Notes: generated from the sequence alone by a model not told the origin. A stretch of 19,858 bases of DNA from CAYHIN01 sp964356705 (GCA_964356705.1 CAYHIN010000014.1:1-19858); one strand, 5' to 3'. Positions 12,682-19,241 are shown, counted from the stretch's first letter. Translations and numbers: made by a program.

Positions 12682-13251
12682 CTAAAGCTCAAATATATCC
12701 CTTAGATCCTCTTCATTGTCTATTTTTTCGACCAAAGCCAGCTTCACTCCATCTGCAATTCCCACTATCTCTCTTAAAAACTTCAGTTCGGACTCCAGAG
12801 GATATGGATATATCCACACACTCATTTGAATTCTCTTCAGTCCCAATTTTTGCAACCACCTTCTCAGCTCATCTCGCTTGGACCTTTTCATCTCCTCCAC
12901 ATCAAACATCACCAATCGCCACTTGCCATCCCATTTCACATGCTTAATCAGTCTCAAATCATCCAGTTTGTACTTCAGAGTCTCGGATCTACCCAGATCC
13001 GATATCTTTACTTCTGTACCCTTATTTGTCTCCCGTATCTTTACATGCCCATTTCGCCTCAGCTTCTCCACCACTTGTCTTACTCCGCCAGAATAATACG
13101 CGTCCAAAAAAGCATCTTCAAAACTGATGTGGTGCGTGTTTTTAAGCCTCCTGATAGTCTCACTTTTTGAAGGAATAAACGTCCAATCCAGCTCTTTATC
13201 TAGTACTGTCAGTATTGCTTTCGCCGACGCACGCAATTTCCTACTCACCAT
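12682..13251 (-). CDS. PaaX-like transcriptional regulator with a Cas2-like domain
   Basis: The 189-residue protein has an N-terminal winged-helix-like region (KAILTVLDKELDWTF ... SFEDAFLDAYYSGGVRQV) and a wing with KIRETNKGTEVKISDLG. The C-terminal Cas2-like ferredoxin fold has WRLVMFDVEEMKRSKRDELR, WLQKLGLKRIQMSVWIYPY, and a final strand KLALVEKIDNEEDL. Such proteins are often auto-annotated as Cas2, but with the winged helix and without a CRISPR array a repressor is far likelier. The ATG at 13251 follows TAAATT by 6 nt. Copies of a 36-bp operator-promoter module lie directly before and directly after the gene, suggesting autoregulation and control of dnaX. Confidence 0.8.
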   Translation of the reverse strand: MVSRKLRASAKAILTVLDKELDWTFIPSKSETIRRLKNTHHISFEDAFLDAYYSGGVRQVVEKLRRNGHVKIRETNKGTEVKISDLGRSETLKYKLDDLRLIKHVKWDGKWRLVMFDVEEMKRSKRDELRRWLQKLGLKRIQMSVWIYPYPLESELKFLREIVGIADGVKLALVEKIDNEEDLRDIFEL

Positions 13252-13257
13252 AACCAC

Positions 13258-13294
13258 AATTTACATTTTTGTCACGACCGTTACAACTATGTAA
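13258..13294 (-). promoter_or_regulatory. Operator-promoter module copy 2 (PaaX-like gene promoter)
   Basis: The plus strand has ATTTACA (13259-13265), 8 nt, then the same ACGACCGTTACAACTATGTAA (13274-13294). On the minus strand: TTGTAA (complement of 13281-13286), a 17-nt spacer, TAAATT (complement of 13258-13263), then 6 nt to the ATG at 13251. Confidence 0.65.
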
Positions 13295-13304
13295 ATGGCG
13301 AAAT

Positions 13305-13332
13305 TTGACAAACTGCGAAAATGAGCTACACT
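13305..13332 (+). promoter_or_regulatory. Promoter of the 13340-13576 gene
   Basis: TTGACA (13305-13310), a 16-nt spacer, TACACT (13327-13332), then 7 nt to the ATG at 13340. It is divergent from the PaaX-like promoter, with 18 bp between the two -35 boxes, so a regulator bound at copy 2 could affect both. Confidence 0.65.
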
Positions 13333-13339
13333 ATAAGCC

Positions 13340-13576
13340 ATGAAAGCACGTGTGGAGACGGAGTTGAATGCTACGGACCAATCAGCACTTGAAGCCTTTA
13401 GATTAAACGCGCGCGCAGCACTCACCGAAGTAGCAGAATTTTATTATGATGTTGCTACTGCATTTCCACCAACTCTGTTTCCGTCAACAGTTGAGGCTTA
13501 CGATCTGGCCGTTCTGGCAGACCGTCTATCCAGATTAGCCACAGAATCAACACAGCAACCAAAACCTATTTCTTAG
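13340..13576 (+). CDS. Unknown 78-residue helical protein
   Basis: I do not recognise it. It is Ala- and Glu-rich and probably two or three helices: TDQSALEAFRLNARAALTEV, then EFYYDVATAFPPTLF, then VEAYDLAVLADRLSRLA. It has no signal peptide or cysteine. A well-formed promoter places transcription start at the ATG. It is transcribed divergently from the PaaX-like regulator, and its TAG shares TTAG (13573-13576) with the stop of ybeY. Control by the neighbouring regulator is possible. Confidence 0.65.
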   Translation: MKARVETELNATDQSALEAFRLNARAALTEVAEFYYDVATAFPPTLFPSTVEAYDLAVLADRLSRLATESTQQPKPIS

Positions 13577-13887
13577 TCATGATGCTCACCCAGCAGGTGT
13601 TTAGTTCCATGCACACATAGCTCCACGAGATCCTCCTTCAGAGAAACAGCGTACGGATAGCAAATCACGATATCCCCCAAATGCCTTGGGTCTTCAGTAG
13701 GAAACGACAACACATCATGCAGTTCCTCTTCATAACCTTGGGCCGCCATATACTTGTGATGCAGCTTCCGCATCTCATCTTCACCCACAAAAAATACATC
13801 CACGTCTGCCTCACCCACCAAGTCGCTTACGGCTTTTTTTATCTCCGCTTCTGGAACCTCATACCCTACTGTTTGGACACCAACCAT
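13573..13887 (-). CDS. ybeY: Endoribonuclease YbeY, shortened form
   Basis: The 104-residue protein matches YbeY in VDVFFVGEDEMRKLHHKYM, the conserved DVLSFPTED, LGDIVICYPYA and the metal-binding HGTKHLLGEHHD, where the three His keep the H-x3-H-x5-H spacing. YbeY takes part in 16S rRNA 3'-end maturation and ribosome quality control. Typical bacterial proteins are about 150 residues; here the N-terminus is short and the protein ends one residue after the last His, without the C-terminal helix. It overlaps yqeY by 22 nt, consistent with coupled translation in a ribosome-related operon. Confidence 0.9.
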   Translation of the reverse strand: MVGVQTVGYEVPEAEIKKAVSDLVGEADVDVFFVGEDEMRKLHHKYMAAQGYEEELHDVLSFPTEDPRHLGDIVICYPYAVSLKEDLVELCVHGTKHLLGEHHD

Positions 13888-14306
13888 TTCTTGACTACGT
13901 CAGCCACTAACTTGCCATCCGCCCGCCCCTTGAATCTCGTCGAGACTACTCTCATCACTTGGCCAAATTCAGTTTGATCCTTTATTTCCTCTATACTTAA
14001 TATCTCTTTTTCGACATCATCGGCAGTCATTTGCGCGGGCAAATATTTCTGGATTATCGCCAGCTCATTTTGTTCTTGGACAGCTTGCTCACCTCGACCT
14101 CCAGCTGTATACGAATCAATCGCCTCCCGCCTCTTTTTGGCTTCTTTGAGAAGCACAGCCACTGCATCCTCGTCGTTCAGCTCTCGCTGCACGTCAATTT
14201 TTTTGTAATTCAGCTCAGACAAGAGCGTCCTCAGCACCAAAGTCACGAGAGCATCCCGTGCCCGCATCGCAGTCACCAAATCCGACTTGATCTGATCAAA
14301 AAGCAC
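13866..14306 (-). CDS. yqeY: GatB/YqeY-domain protein
   Basis: The 146-residue protein is full-length YqeY: LFDQIKSDLVTAMRARDALV, TLRTLLSE-like LVLRTLLSELNYKKID, KEAKKRREAIDSYTAGGR, then the C-terminal GatB-like domain ending FKGRADGKLVADVVKKWL. YqeY resembles the tRNA-binding tail of GatB and probably binds tRNA. It starts with GTG in TAGTG, sharing one base with the rpsU stop; GGAGG lies 8 nt upstream inside rpsU. The S21-YqeY pairing is common in bacteria. Confidence 0.95.
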   Translation of the reverse strand: MLFDQIKSDLVTAMRARDALVTLVLRTLLSELNYKKIDVQRELNDEDAVAVLLKEAKKRREAIDSYTAGGRGEQAVQEQNELAIIQKYLPAQMTADDVEKEILSIEEIKDQTEFGQVMRVVSTRFKGRADGKLVADVVKKWLVSKQ

Positions 14307-14491
14307 TAATAAACCCTCCGTTTTCCGCGTTTGCGCTCTTTCAGCTTTTCCTGCTTTACAACCGAGGGTTTTCGATAAAACTCACGTTTTTTGGCCTCAA
14401 TCACAACCTCATCGTTCATTACTTTCTTGCGAAAGTCAGCGATGAGCTTGTCGTCTGATTGTCCAGGTCTTTTACGTACAATAGTTGCCAT
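14306..14491 (-). CDS. rpsU: Ribosomal protein bS21
   Basis: The 61-residue protein is very basic and has the S21 pattern: SDDKLIADFRKKVMNDEVVIEAKKREFYRKPSVVKQEKLKER, ending KRGKRRVY. S21 belongs to the 30S subunit near the anti-Shine-Dalgarno region and aids initiation. It lies 11 nt after the HIT gene, and AGGAG is about 15 nt before the ATG, a long spacing. It leads directly into yqeY. Confidence 0.95.
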   Translation of the reverse strand: MATIVRKRPGQSDDKLIADFRKKVMNDEVVIEAKKREFYRKPSVVKQEKLKERKRGKRRVY

Positions 14492-14502
14492 AAATTAAAA
14501 AA

Positions 14503-14793
14503 TCACTCTCCTTTCAGAATGTGGTAATGCAAATGGGGCACTTCTTGTAGTCGTCCCCCATTCACCACTATTTTATAACTGTCAGCAATCCCAAGTTGTT
14601 TTACAAGTTTACCCACTATTCCCTGATCAAAGCCCGTTGCCTCCACCAGACCACTAATATGCTTTTTAGGCACTAACAATACATGCACTGGTGCTTTCGG
14701 CTGAATATCATCAAATGCCACATAATCATCGTCCTCATACACAAATGACTTCGGGATCTCACCAGATACTATTCCACAAAAAACACACTGCAT
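14503..14793 (-). CDS. HIT-family nucleotide-binding protein (HinT-like)
   Basis: The 96-residue protein begins CVFCGIVSGEIPKSFVYEDD (with the family C-x2-C start), has APVHVLLVPKKHISGL, and ends with the histidine triad in VPHLHYHILKGE. HIT hydrolases cleave nucleoside phosphoramidates and related compounds. Slightly shorter than the usual 110 or so residues. TAGAAT lies 9 nt before the ATG and a G-run follows it, so the leader is at most a few nucleotides. It heads the run HIT-rpsU-yqeY-ybeY. Confidence 0.93.
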   Translation of the reverse strand: MQCVFCGIVSGEIPKSFVYEDDDYVAFDDIQPKAPVHVLLVPKKHISGLVEATGFDQGIVGKLVKQLGIADSYKIVVNGGRLQEVPHLHYHILKGE

Positions 14794-14826
14794 AACCCCC
14801 CTATTCTAACCCAAAAGGGATGCAAT

Positions 14827-15033
14827 TTACAGCCCGGCGGCTTCCCGACTCAATTCCTCAAACTCAGCCTCAGTGGCCAAGTCCGAAGTATCTGCTCCCA
14901 AGACTGTCAGATCAGAAGGTGTAATCGTCCCTCGCGAATTGCTACCCACACTCGTCATAATGACAAACGCGGCCACAATAATGACAGCCACAGCAGCAGT
15001 CAAAGTCAAAAAGTCATTATTGGCTTTTCTCAT
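14827..15033 (-). CDS. Small single-pass membrane protein
   Basis: The 68-residue protein has a short basic start (MRKANND), one hydrophobic helix (FLTLTAAVAVIIVAAFVIMT, about residues 8-27) and an acidic, probably outward-facing tail (LGADTSDLATEAEFEELSRE). The ATG at 15033 is preferred to the TTG at 15051; it overlaps the end of the upstream gene by 17 nt, so it is probably translated from the same mRNA. No family is recognised. It may act with the exported coiled-coil protein encoded upstream. Confidence 0.7.
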   Translation of the reverse strand: MRKANNDFLTLTAAVAVIIVAAFVIMTSVGSNSRGTITPSDLTVLGADTSDLATEAEFEELSREAAGL

Positions 15034-15535
15034 TTGTTTTGACTGTTCCAACTAACTCTCTCAGAGCTTTCTTGGCGGCAGCGATCTTCTCCTGGGCGGC
15101 TTTCCACTGCTCAGACACCACCTTGATAGAGGCTCTTACTTCACGCCCCACAGCCGAATCAGTAGCCGTAGTTATCTGGACGCCACAGTCTTCAGTTGCC
15201 AATGCCTCGACAGCCGTTTTGGCTTCAGCAATCGCGACCTTGGCGGCAGCCACCTTAGCCGCATCCAAACCTTCACGAGCTTCTAGTTTGGCCAAAAGTC
15301 TGTTTAGCATGACTATCTGGTTGGTCATCCCGGTCGTCCTGTTTTTCCTGATCTCACAAAGTCTCGCATCAATCTTCTTCACCAATTCCAATTTCTTTTC
15401 ATTACGGATTTTTTGAACATTCTGTTGGTTCTTCTCTCGTAGTGTCTTCATTCTCTCGGCAACCCCGCCATCTATTGCCAAAACCGGACCCACAAACACT
15501 AGTCCAAACAGTGTAAGCAAAAGCAAATTCCTCAC
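15017..15535 (-). CDS. Exported coiled-coil protein of unknown function
   Basis: The 172-residue protein has a clear signal peptide (RNLLLLTLFGLVFVGPVLA, cut near residue 20) and then long Lys/Ala/Glu-rich helices: RMKTLREKNQQNVQKIRNEK, NRLLAKLEAREGLDAAKVAA, and KAAQEKIAAAKKALRELV. Two cysteines (ARLCEIRK, TEDCGVQI) could form a disulphide outside the cell. The GTG start is set by TGTACT 6 nt upstream with TTGACA 18 nt before that. It overlaps the small membrane protein gene downstream. The function is unknown; an envelope structural role is a guess. Confidence 0.75.
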   Translation of the reverse strand: MRNLLLLTLFGLVFVGPVLAIDGGVAERMKTLREKNQQNVQKIRNEKKLELVKKIDARLCEIRKNRTTGMTNQIVMLNRLLAKLEAREGLDAAKVAAAKVAIAEAKTAVEALATEDCGVQITTATDSAVGREVRASIKVVSEQWKAAQEKIAAAKKALRELVGTVKTNEKSQ

Positions 15536-15541
15536 CCATCT

Positions 15542-15571
15542 AGTACATCACACCTGTTCGATCCCTGTCAA
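15542..15571 (-). promoter_or_regulatory. Promoter of the exported coiled-coil gene
   Basis: Minus strand: TTGACA (complement of 15566-15571), an 18-nt spacer, TGTACT (complement of 15542-15547), then 6 nt to the GTG at 15535. Its -35 box lies next to the tgt -10 box. Confidence 0.6.
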
Positions 15572-15576
15572 TGCCA

Positions 15577-15582
15577 TATAAT
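15577..15582 (+). promoter_or_regulatory. Consensus -10 box of tgt
   Basis: A perfect TATAAT, 6 nt before the ATG at 15589. It rules out the upstream ATG at 15571 as the start. No strong -35 box is seen. Confidence 0.65.
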
Positions 15583-15588
15583 TCGCAT

Positions 15589-16826
15589 ATGTTCGAATTT
15601 TCAGTTACTGGCCAGTTACCAAGGGCGGGCCGCACAGGTGTTTTCAGGACTCCACATGGCGATATCCAAACCCCCGTCTTCATGCCAGTAGGCACGGCCG
15701 GGACCGTAAAGTCATTGCTCCCTGAGGACTTAGAAACTCTTGGAGCTCAGATAATCTTGGCCAACAATTATCATCTCTATCTTCGCCCCGGTTCTCAAAA
15801 TATCAAAAAACTCGGCGGCATCCACACCTTTATGAATTGGCGCCATCCCATTCTTACCGACTCCGGCGGCTTCCAGGCTTTCAGTCTCAAACCCAAGGTG
15901 ACTGATGATGGCCTCCAGTTCAAATCACATCTCGACGGCTCTACGCATTTTTTCACTCCCGAGTCAGCGACTCTTAGCCAGATAGATATCGGCGCAGACA
16001 TCATCATGGCTTTTGATATCTGCACTCCCGATGCCGCCACTCACTCAGAAGCCAAAAAATACCTAGACTTAACTCACTCCTGGCTCACNNNNNNNNNNNN
16101 NNNNNNNNNNNNNNNNNNNNNNNNNNNNNNNNNNNNNNNNNNNNNNNNNNNNNNNNNNNNNNNNNNNNNNNNNNNNNNNNNNNNNNNNCCGCCACTCACT
16201 CAGAAGCCAAAAAATACCTAGACTTAACTCACTCCTGGCTCACTCGCTGCAAATCTACATGGACTAGTCATCCTGAGGCGCACCGAAGGATCCAGGCTTT
16301 ATTTGGAATTATTCAAGGAGGCTCCCACAAAGACCTTCGCCTAGAAGCCACCAAGTTTGTCGTGGACCAGGATCTGCCAGGTGTGGCCATCGGCGGAGAA
16401 ACCATTGGTTACAACATGGATGGCACTGAGGAGGTCATGTCCTGGATCGAAGATTATTTACCAAAAGACAAGCCTCGTTACACCATGGGCCTAGGCCTGC
16501 GTCCCTCAGATCTCATTCGGGCCATCAAAGCCGGCGCAGATATGTTTGATTGTGTCGCTCCCACCAGGCTCGCTCGAAACGGCGCTCTCTACGTAACAGC
16601 AGATACTGATCCAAACGAGCGCATCGACATCGTCAAAGCCCAATATCTCCTGGACCAAAACCCCATCGACCCATCTTGCGATTGTTACACTTGCACCCAT
16701 TTCACCCGAGCATATCTTCATCACCTGTTCAAGTCCAAAGAGCTTACCTATTATCGCCTAGCCAGTATTCACAACCTCCGCTTCATGATCAAAACCGTAA
16801 GTGAATTCACTAAACAATCAACATAG
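15589..16826 (+). CDS. tgt: tRNA-guanine transglycosylase, interrupted by a scaffold gap
   Basis: The enzyme exchanges guanine-34 of certain tRNAs for a queuosine precursor. Seen before the gap: RTGVFRTPHGDIQTPVFMPVGTAGTVKSL-type start, NNYHLYLRPG, and DSGGFQAFSL with the general-base Asp. After the gap: LFGIIQGGSHKDLR, VAIGGETIG, MGLGLRPSDLI, DMFDCVAPTRLARNG with the nucleophile Asp, and the zinc motif CDCYTC. A 55-bp stretch is repeated on both sides of the 100 Ns; removing 155 bp restores one frame of 360 residues, near the usual size. A family A repeat encodes TSHPEAHRRIQ. The 3' end overlaps queA by 17 bp. Confidence 0.95.
16034..16243. other. Assembly gap with duplicated 55-bp flanks
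   Basis: Bases 16034-16088 are identical to 16189-16243, with exactly 100 Ns (16089-16188) between them. Both copies are in the same codon phase of tgt. This is best explained by two contig ends that overlap by 55 bp but were joined with a fixed-size gap. Confidence 0.93.
16267..16295. repeat. Palindromic intragenic repeat, family A copy 3 (tgt)
   Basis: GTCATCCTGAG, then GCGCACC, then GAAGGATCCAG. In tgt it is inverted relative to the gene compared with the copies in dnaX and the coiled-coil gene, yet still in frame. Confidence 0.75.
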
Positions 16827-17793
16827 CATCCCCAAAGCTAAAAAATCTATATTTTTCTTTTACTGCCTCAGCGTACGCCTTCATAATCAGCGCTCGCCCT
16901 GCAAAAGCAGAAACCAGCATGAGAAGAGATGATTTGGGTTGATGAAAGTTAGTAATCATCTTCTCCACGATTTTAAACTCATATCCCGGGGTAATAAAAA
17001 TATCTGTTTCTCCTTCAGACTGGCCAGTATTAGCCCAAGACTCCAGTGTCCTTACACTAGTCGTCCCCACAGCCACAATACTTTTAGAATTTAGAATTTG
17101 GGATTTAGAGTTTTGACTAATTTCATAGTGTTCTGCATGCATATGATGATCAAGAATGTTGGTTGTTTTCACTGGCAAAAAAGTCCCCAACCCCACATGC
17201 AAAGTTACAAAAGTCTTATTGGGAAGTTTTTCTAACAGTTCACTTGTAAAATGAAATCCAGCCGTAGGAGCCGCCGCCGATCCCAATTCCCGCGCATACA
17301 CAGTCTGATATCTGCTTCGGGTCTGCTTCGCACCGAGCTTGGATCGAGAGGGGTCGATATAAGGTGGCAACGGAACTTGTCCAATCTTATTTATTAATCG
17401 CAATAGTGTGCGGTTATCAGTATTGAACTTTATCAAACCATCTCCTACTATTTCTCCCACCAGTCCACCCCCAAAAAGTACTCGTTTTACCCTCCTTATG
17501 TTTTTGCCAATAAATTTACAAGTCCCATCTTCTGCGGGTAATGTCAGAAGCAAAATCCCCACCTTTCCGCCTGTTTCTTTGTGTCCAGATAGTCTCGCCG
17601 GAAATACTTTTGATTGGTTAAACACCAGCAGGTCAGCGGGGTCCAAGTACTTTAGAATGTTATAAAAATAATCATGTGAGATACTCCCCTCCGCCCGGTT
17701 TATTATCATCAGTCTACTGTGATCTCTCTTGGCAAGCGGCTCCTGCGCAACGAGCTCCCGGGGGAGCTCGTAATCAAAATCCGAAAGTTTCAC
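16810..17793 (-). CDS. queA: S-adenosylmethionine:tRNA ribosyltransferase-isomerase
   Basis: QueA makes epoxyqueuosine on tRNA by transferring ribose from SAM, after Tgt has acted. The 327-residue protein has KLSDFDYELPRELVAQEPL, LDPADLLVFNQSKVFPARL, GQVPLPPYI, YQTVYA, APTAGFHFTSELLEKL, FVTLHVGLGTFLPVKT, VAVGTTSVRTLES and NFHQPKSSLLMLVSAFAG, all typical. The GTG start at 17793 is set by TATGAT 6 nt upstream, which overlaps the ligase stop; the longer TTG form is rejected. Residues SQNSKSQILNSKS replace a normally helical variable segment and derive from repeat family B. A 22-bp GC-rich palindrome lies 22 nt into the message. Confidence 0.96.
   Translation of the reverse strand: MKLSDFDYELPRELVAQEPLAKRDHSRLMIINRAEGSISHDYFYNILKYLDPADLLVFNQSKVFPARLSGHKETGGKVGILLLTLPAEDGTCKFIGKNIRRVKRVLFGGGLVGEIVGDGLIKFNTDNRTLLRLINKIGQVPLPPYIDPSRSKLGAKQTRSRYQTVYARELGSAAAPTAGFHFTSELLEKLPNKTFVTLHVGLGTFLPVKTTNILDHHMHAEHYEISQNSKSQILNSKSIVAVGTTSVRTLESWANTGQSEGETDIFITPGYEFKIVEKMITNFHQPKSSLLMLVSAFAGRALIMKAYAEAVKEKYRFFSFGDAMLIV
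17083..17116. repeat. TTTAGA-rich intragenic repeat, family B copy 3 (queA)
   Basis: TTTAGAATTTAGAATTTGGG then ATTTAGAGTTTTGAC. It encodes QNSKSQILNSKS between HAEHYEIS and IVAVGTTSVRTLES. Confidence 0.7.
17750..17771. other. GC-rich palindrome near the 5' end of queA
   Basis: Arms ACGAGCTCCC and GGGAGCTCGT are perfectly complementary around two bases. It lies about codons 8-15 of queA (YELPRELV). With a leaderless mRNA this would form a strong hairpin 22 nt from the 5' end. Confidence 0.6.
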
Positions 17794-17799
17794 GGCCAA

Positions 17800-17805
17800 A
17801 TCATA
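17800..17805 (-). promoter_or_regulatory. -10 box of queA
   Basis: TATGAT on the minus strand, 6 nt before the GTG at 17793. It overlaps the stop codon of the ligase-like gene. Confidence 0.55.
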
Positions 17806-18805
17806 CCATCCCCATCCCAACCAACCACCAAAATTGCACTACACCCACCACAGATGAGGGATTGAAACACATCGTCACGAGCAAGCCCACCAAGGCTATT
17901 ACCTCTATCATTCGATCATTTTTGATTAGTCCATACACCCCCCTACTCACAACCCACAACCAACAACCCAAACCCAATATTCCCCCCTGTATCCACCAGT
18001 CCAGGACTATATTGTGAGACGAGTCTACTCTTTGGTATTGCACCGTGTTGTCCAGCCTTACAGCAGTCGTATGGATAGCCTCCTCGACTCGTCCAAATCC
18101 CCACCCAAAGACCGGCTTGGCCACACCAGCCTGGAAAGCCGTCTCCCAGATCTGGGTCCTGTTTTCCCAAATTCTAGACTTGTCCAAATATGGCAATCCC
18201 AGGCTTCCTATCAAGGCAAATAGTGCAAGAATCGTGGTCCATCCTAGATTTTTCCCAAATATCTTTGCCATAACCCACATTAACGATTGGATCAAAACCG
18301 CAATCAAAGCCGACCTCGATCTCGAAAGTGCAGCCACCAAAGCCGCAGCCGGCCAAGCGTATCCACCCACAAACGGCCAGGAAAACACAAATACAGAAGC
18401 CAAAGCATTGGGTTCCCCCAAGGTCCCGATGGCTCTCGATGCGGCATTTGCCTCTACAAACAGCATGCTGGCCAAAAGCATCCCCATGCCTGCCCACACC
18501 ACTCCACGGGGTACATTCAGATTTTGCTTGCAAGCCGCCCAGGCCCCCAATGCCAGGCCAAACAGAGTGAGTACCACTCCTTGTAGCCTAAACCCATTTC
18601 CTCCCCAATCTCCCCCTCGCACAGCCACAAAAGTCATCAAGATTAAAAAGGGGATCATCTTCCCAAAGCTGATAAATCCTCCTCTCCAGATCTTCATAAG
18701 CCACAATCCCAGTATCAAAACCTCAGCCACAACCACCTTGGGTACCTCTGTCCACCCGGCAGGTGTAATTACCAAAGCTAGTCCAAAAAGCAGCAGCCAC
18801 TCCAC
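17801..18805 (-). CDS. O-antigen ligase / Wzy-like polytopic membrane protein
   Basis: The 334-residue protein has about ten hydrophobic segments, from LLLFGLALVITPAG to VVQFWWLVGMGMV. The family signature lies in the long outside loop: NRTQIWETAFQAGVAKPVFGWGFG followed by DSSHNIVLDWWIQGGILGLGCW, with the conserved Arg, Gly-rich and S-H-N residues of Wzy_C domains. Such proteins join or polymerise lipid-linked glycans, or glycosylate surface proteins, on the outer face of the cytoplasmic membrane. It is at the short end for the family (usually about 400). The GTG start follows TACTAT by 6 nt. The stop overlaps the queA promoter. Confidence 0.85.
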   Translation of the reverse strand: MEWLLLFGLALVITPAGWTEVPKVVVAEVLILGLWLMKIWRGGFISFGKMIPFLILMTFVAVRGGDWGGNGFRLQGVVLTLFGLALGAWAACKQNLNVPRGVVWAGMGMLLASMLFVEANAASRAIGTLGEPNALASVFVFSWPFVGGYAWPAAALVAALSRSRSALIAVLIQSLMWVMAKIFGKNLGWTTILALFALIGSLGLPYLDKSRIWENRTQIWETAFQAGVAKPVFGWGFGRVEEAIHTTAVRLDNTVQYQRVDSSHNIVLDWWIQGGILGLGCWLWVVSRGVYGLIKNDRMIEVIALVGLLVTMCFNPSSVVGVVQFWWLVGMGMV

Positions 18806-18811
18806 CCTTCT

Positions 18812-18817
18812 ATAGTA
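18812..18817 (-). promoter_or_regulatory. -10 box of the O-antigen-ligase-like gene
   Basis: TACTAT on the minus strand, 6 nt before the GTG at 18805. It supports GTG as the true start. No clear -35 box. Confidence 0.5.
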
Positions 18818-18824
18818 TCAAAAT

Positions 18825-19235
18825 TTACAAAGCCTTTTTACCCACAAAATCTACATTACTTTGCTGAGTTCCATTTTTAAACCACTTCTCAGCCGGAATG
18901 AATGATGTCCCAAAACTATCATTCACTCGAAACACAAAGTAGGCACGTCCGGAGGCTGACACTTCATAAGCTCCCAAAGCGTTTGTTTTTACGATCGTCA
19001 CTAGATTTCCCCTGGCATCACGTACAACGACAGACGCACCCACGGCCGGCCTCACTTGTCCCCAATACTTATACAGCACCCGACCTGTCACGCGAATACC
19101 CACGGTTACAGGCGCAGTCACAGGCACAGTCACAGGCGCATTTCCACTTTCAGCATTTACAGCCCGAGCCTGGACGACCAAAGCCGCCATCAAGCCCATG
19201 ATCATAACCAATGTCCCCACCAATTTTCCAAACAT
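18825..19235 (-). CDS. Secreted protein with a PVT-repeat linker and carboxypeptidase-regulatory-like beta domain
   Basis: The 136-residue protein has a signal peptide (FGKLVGTLVMIMGLMAALVV, cut after QARAVNA) and a short repeat linker (APVTVPVTAPVTVG). A beta domain follows: RVTGRVLYKYWGQVRPAVGA, VVVRDARGNLVTIVKTNALGAYEVSASG. The G-R-V...V-x-V-x-D...T-x-x-x-G-x-Y pattern resembles carboxypeptidase-regulatory-like (transthyretin-like) domains of surface proteins. The ATG at 19235 is chosen over the longer frame at 19280 because a perfect TATAAT ends 6 nt upstream with TTGCAT 18 nt before it. It is 19 nt upstream of the ligase gene and could be co-transcribed. Confidence 0.75.
   Translation of the reverse strand: MFGKLVGTLVMIMGLMAALVVQARAVNAESGNAPVTVPVTAPVTVGIRVTGRVLYKYWGQVRPAVGASVVVRDARGNLVTIVKTNALGAYEVSASGRAYFVFRVNDSFGTSFIPAEKWFKNGTQQSNVDFVGKKAL
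19101..19140. repeat. 12-bp tandem repeat encoding the PVT linker
   Basis: About three copies of GTCACAGGCRCA (first copy diverged). It encodes P-V-T-A/V units between signal peptide and beta domain. Confidence 0.75.
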
Positions 19236-19241
19236 GACGGG

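Noticed and set aside
12646..13294. CRISPR-like locus: a Cas2-like protein next to direct repeats
   Set aside because: There are only two repeat copies and a whole gene lies between them. The protein has a winged helix as in PaaX, no cas1 is present, and the repeats contain promoter boxes.
15571..15588. tgt starting at the ATG at 15571
   Set aside because: The TATAAT box at 15577-15582 lies downstream of it; the ATG at 15589 also fits the family N-terminus.
18045..18815. Long plus-strand frame opposite the O-antigen-ligase-like gene
   Set aside because: The opposite frame has the Wzy_C signature and hydrophobic helices; this one is Pro/Ser/Thr-rich, typical of an antisense shadow.
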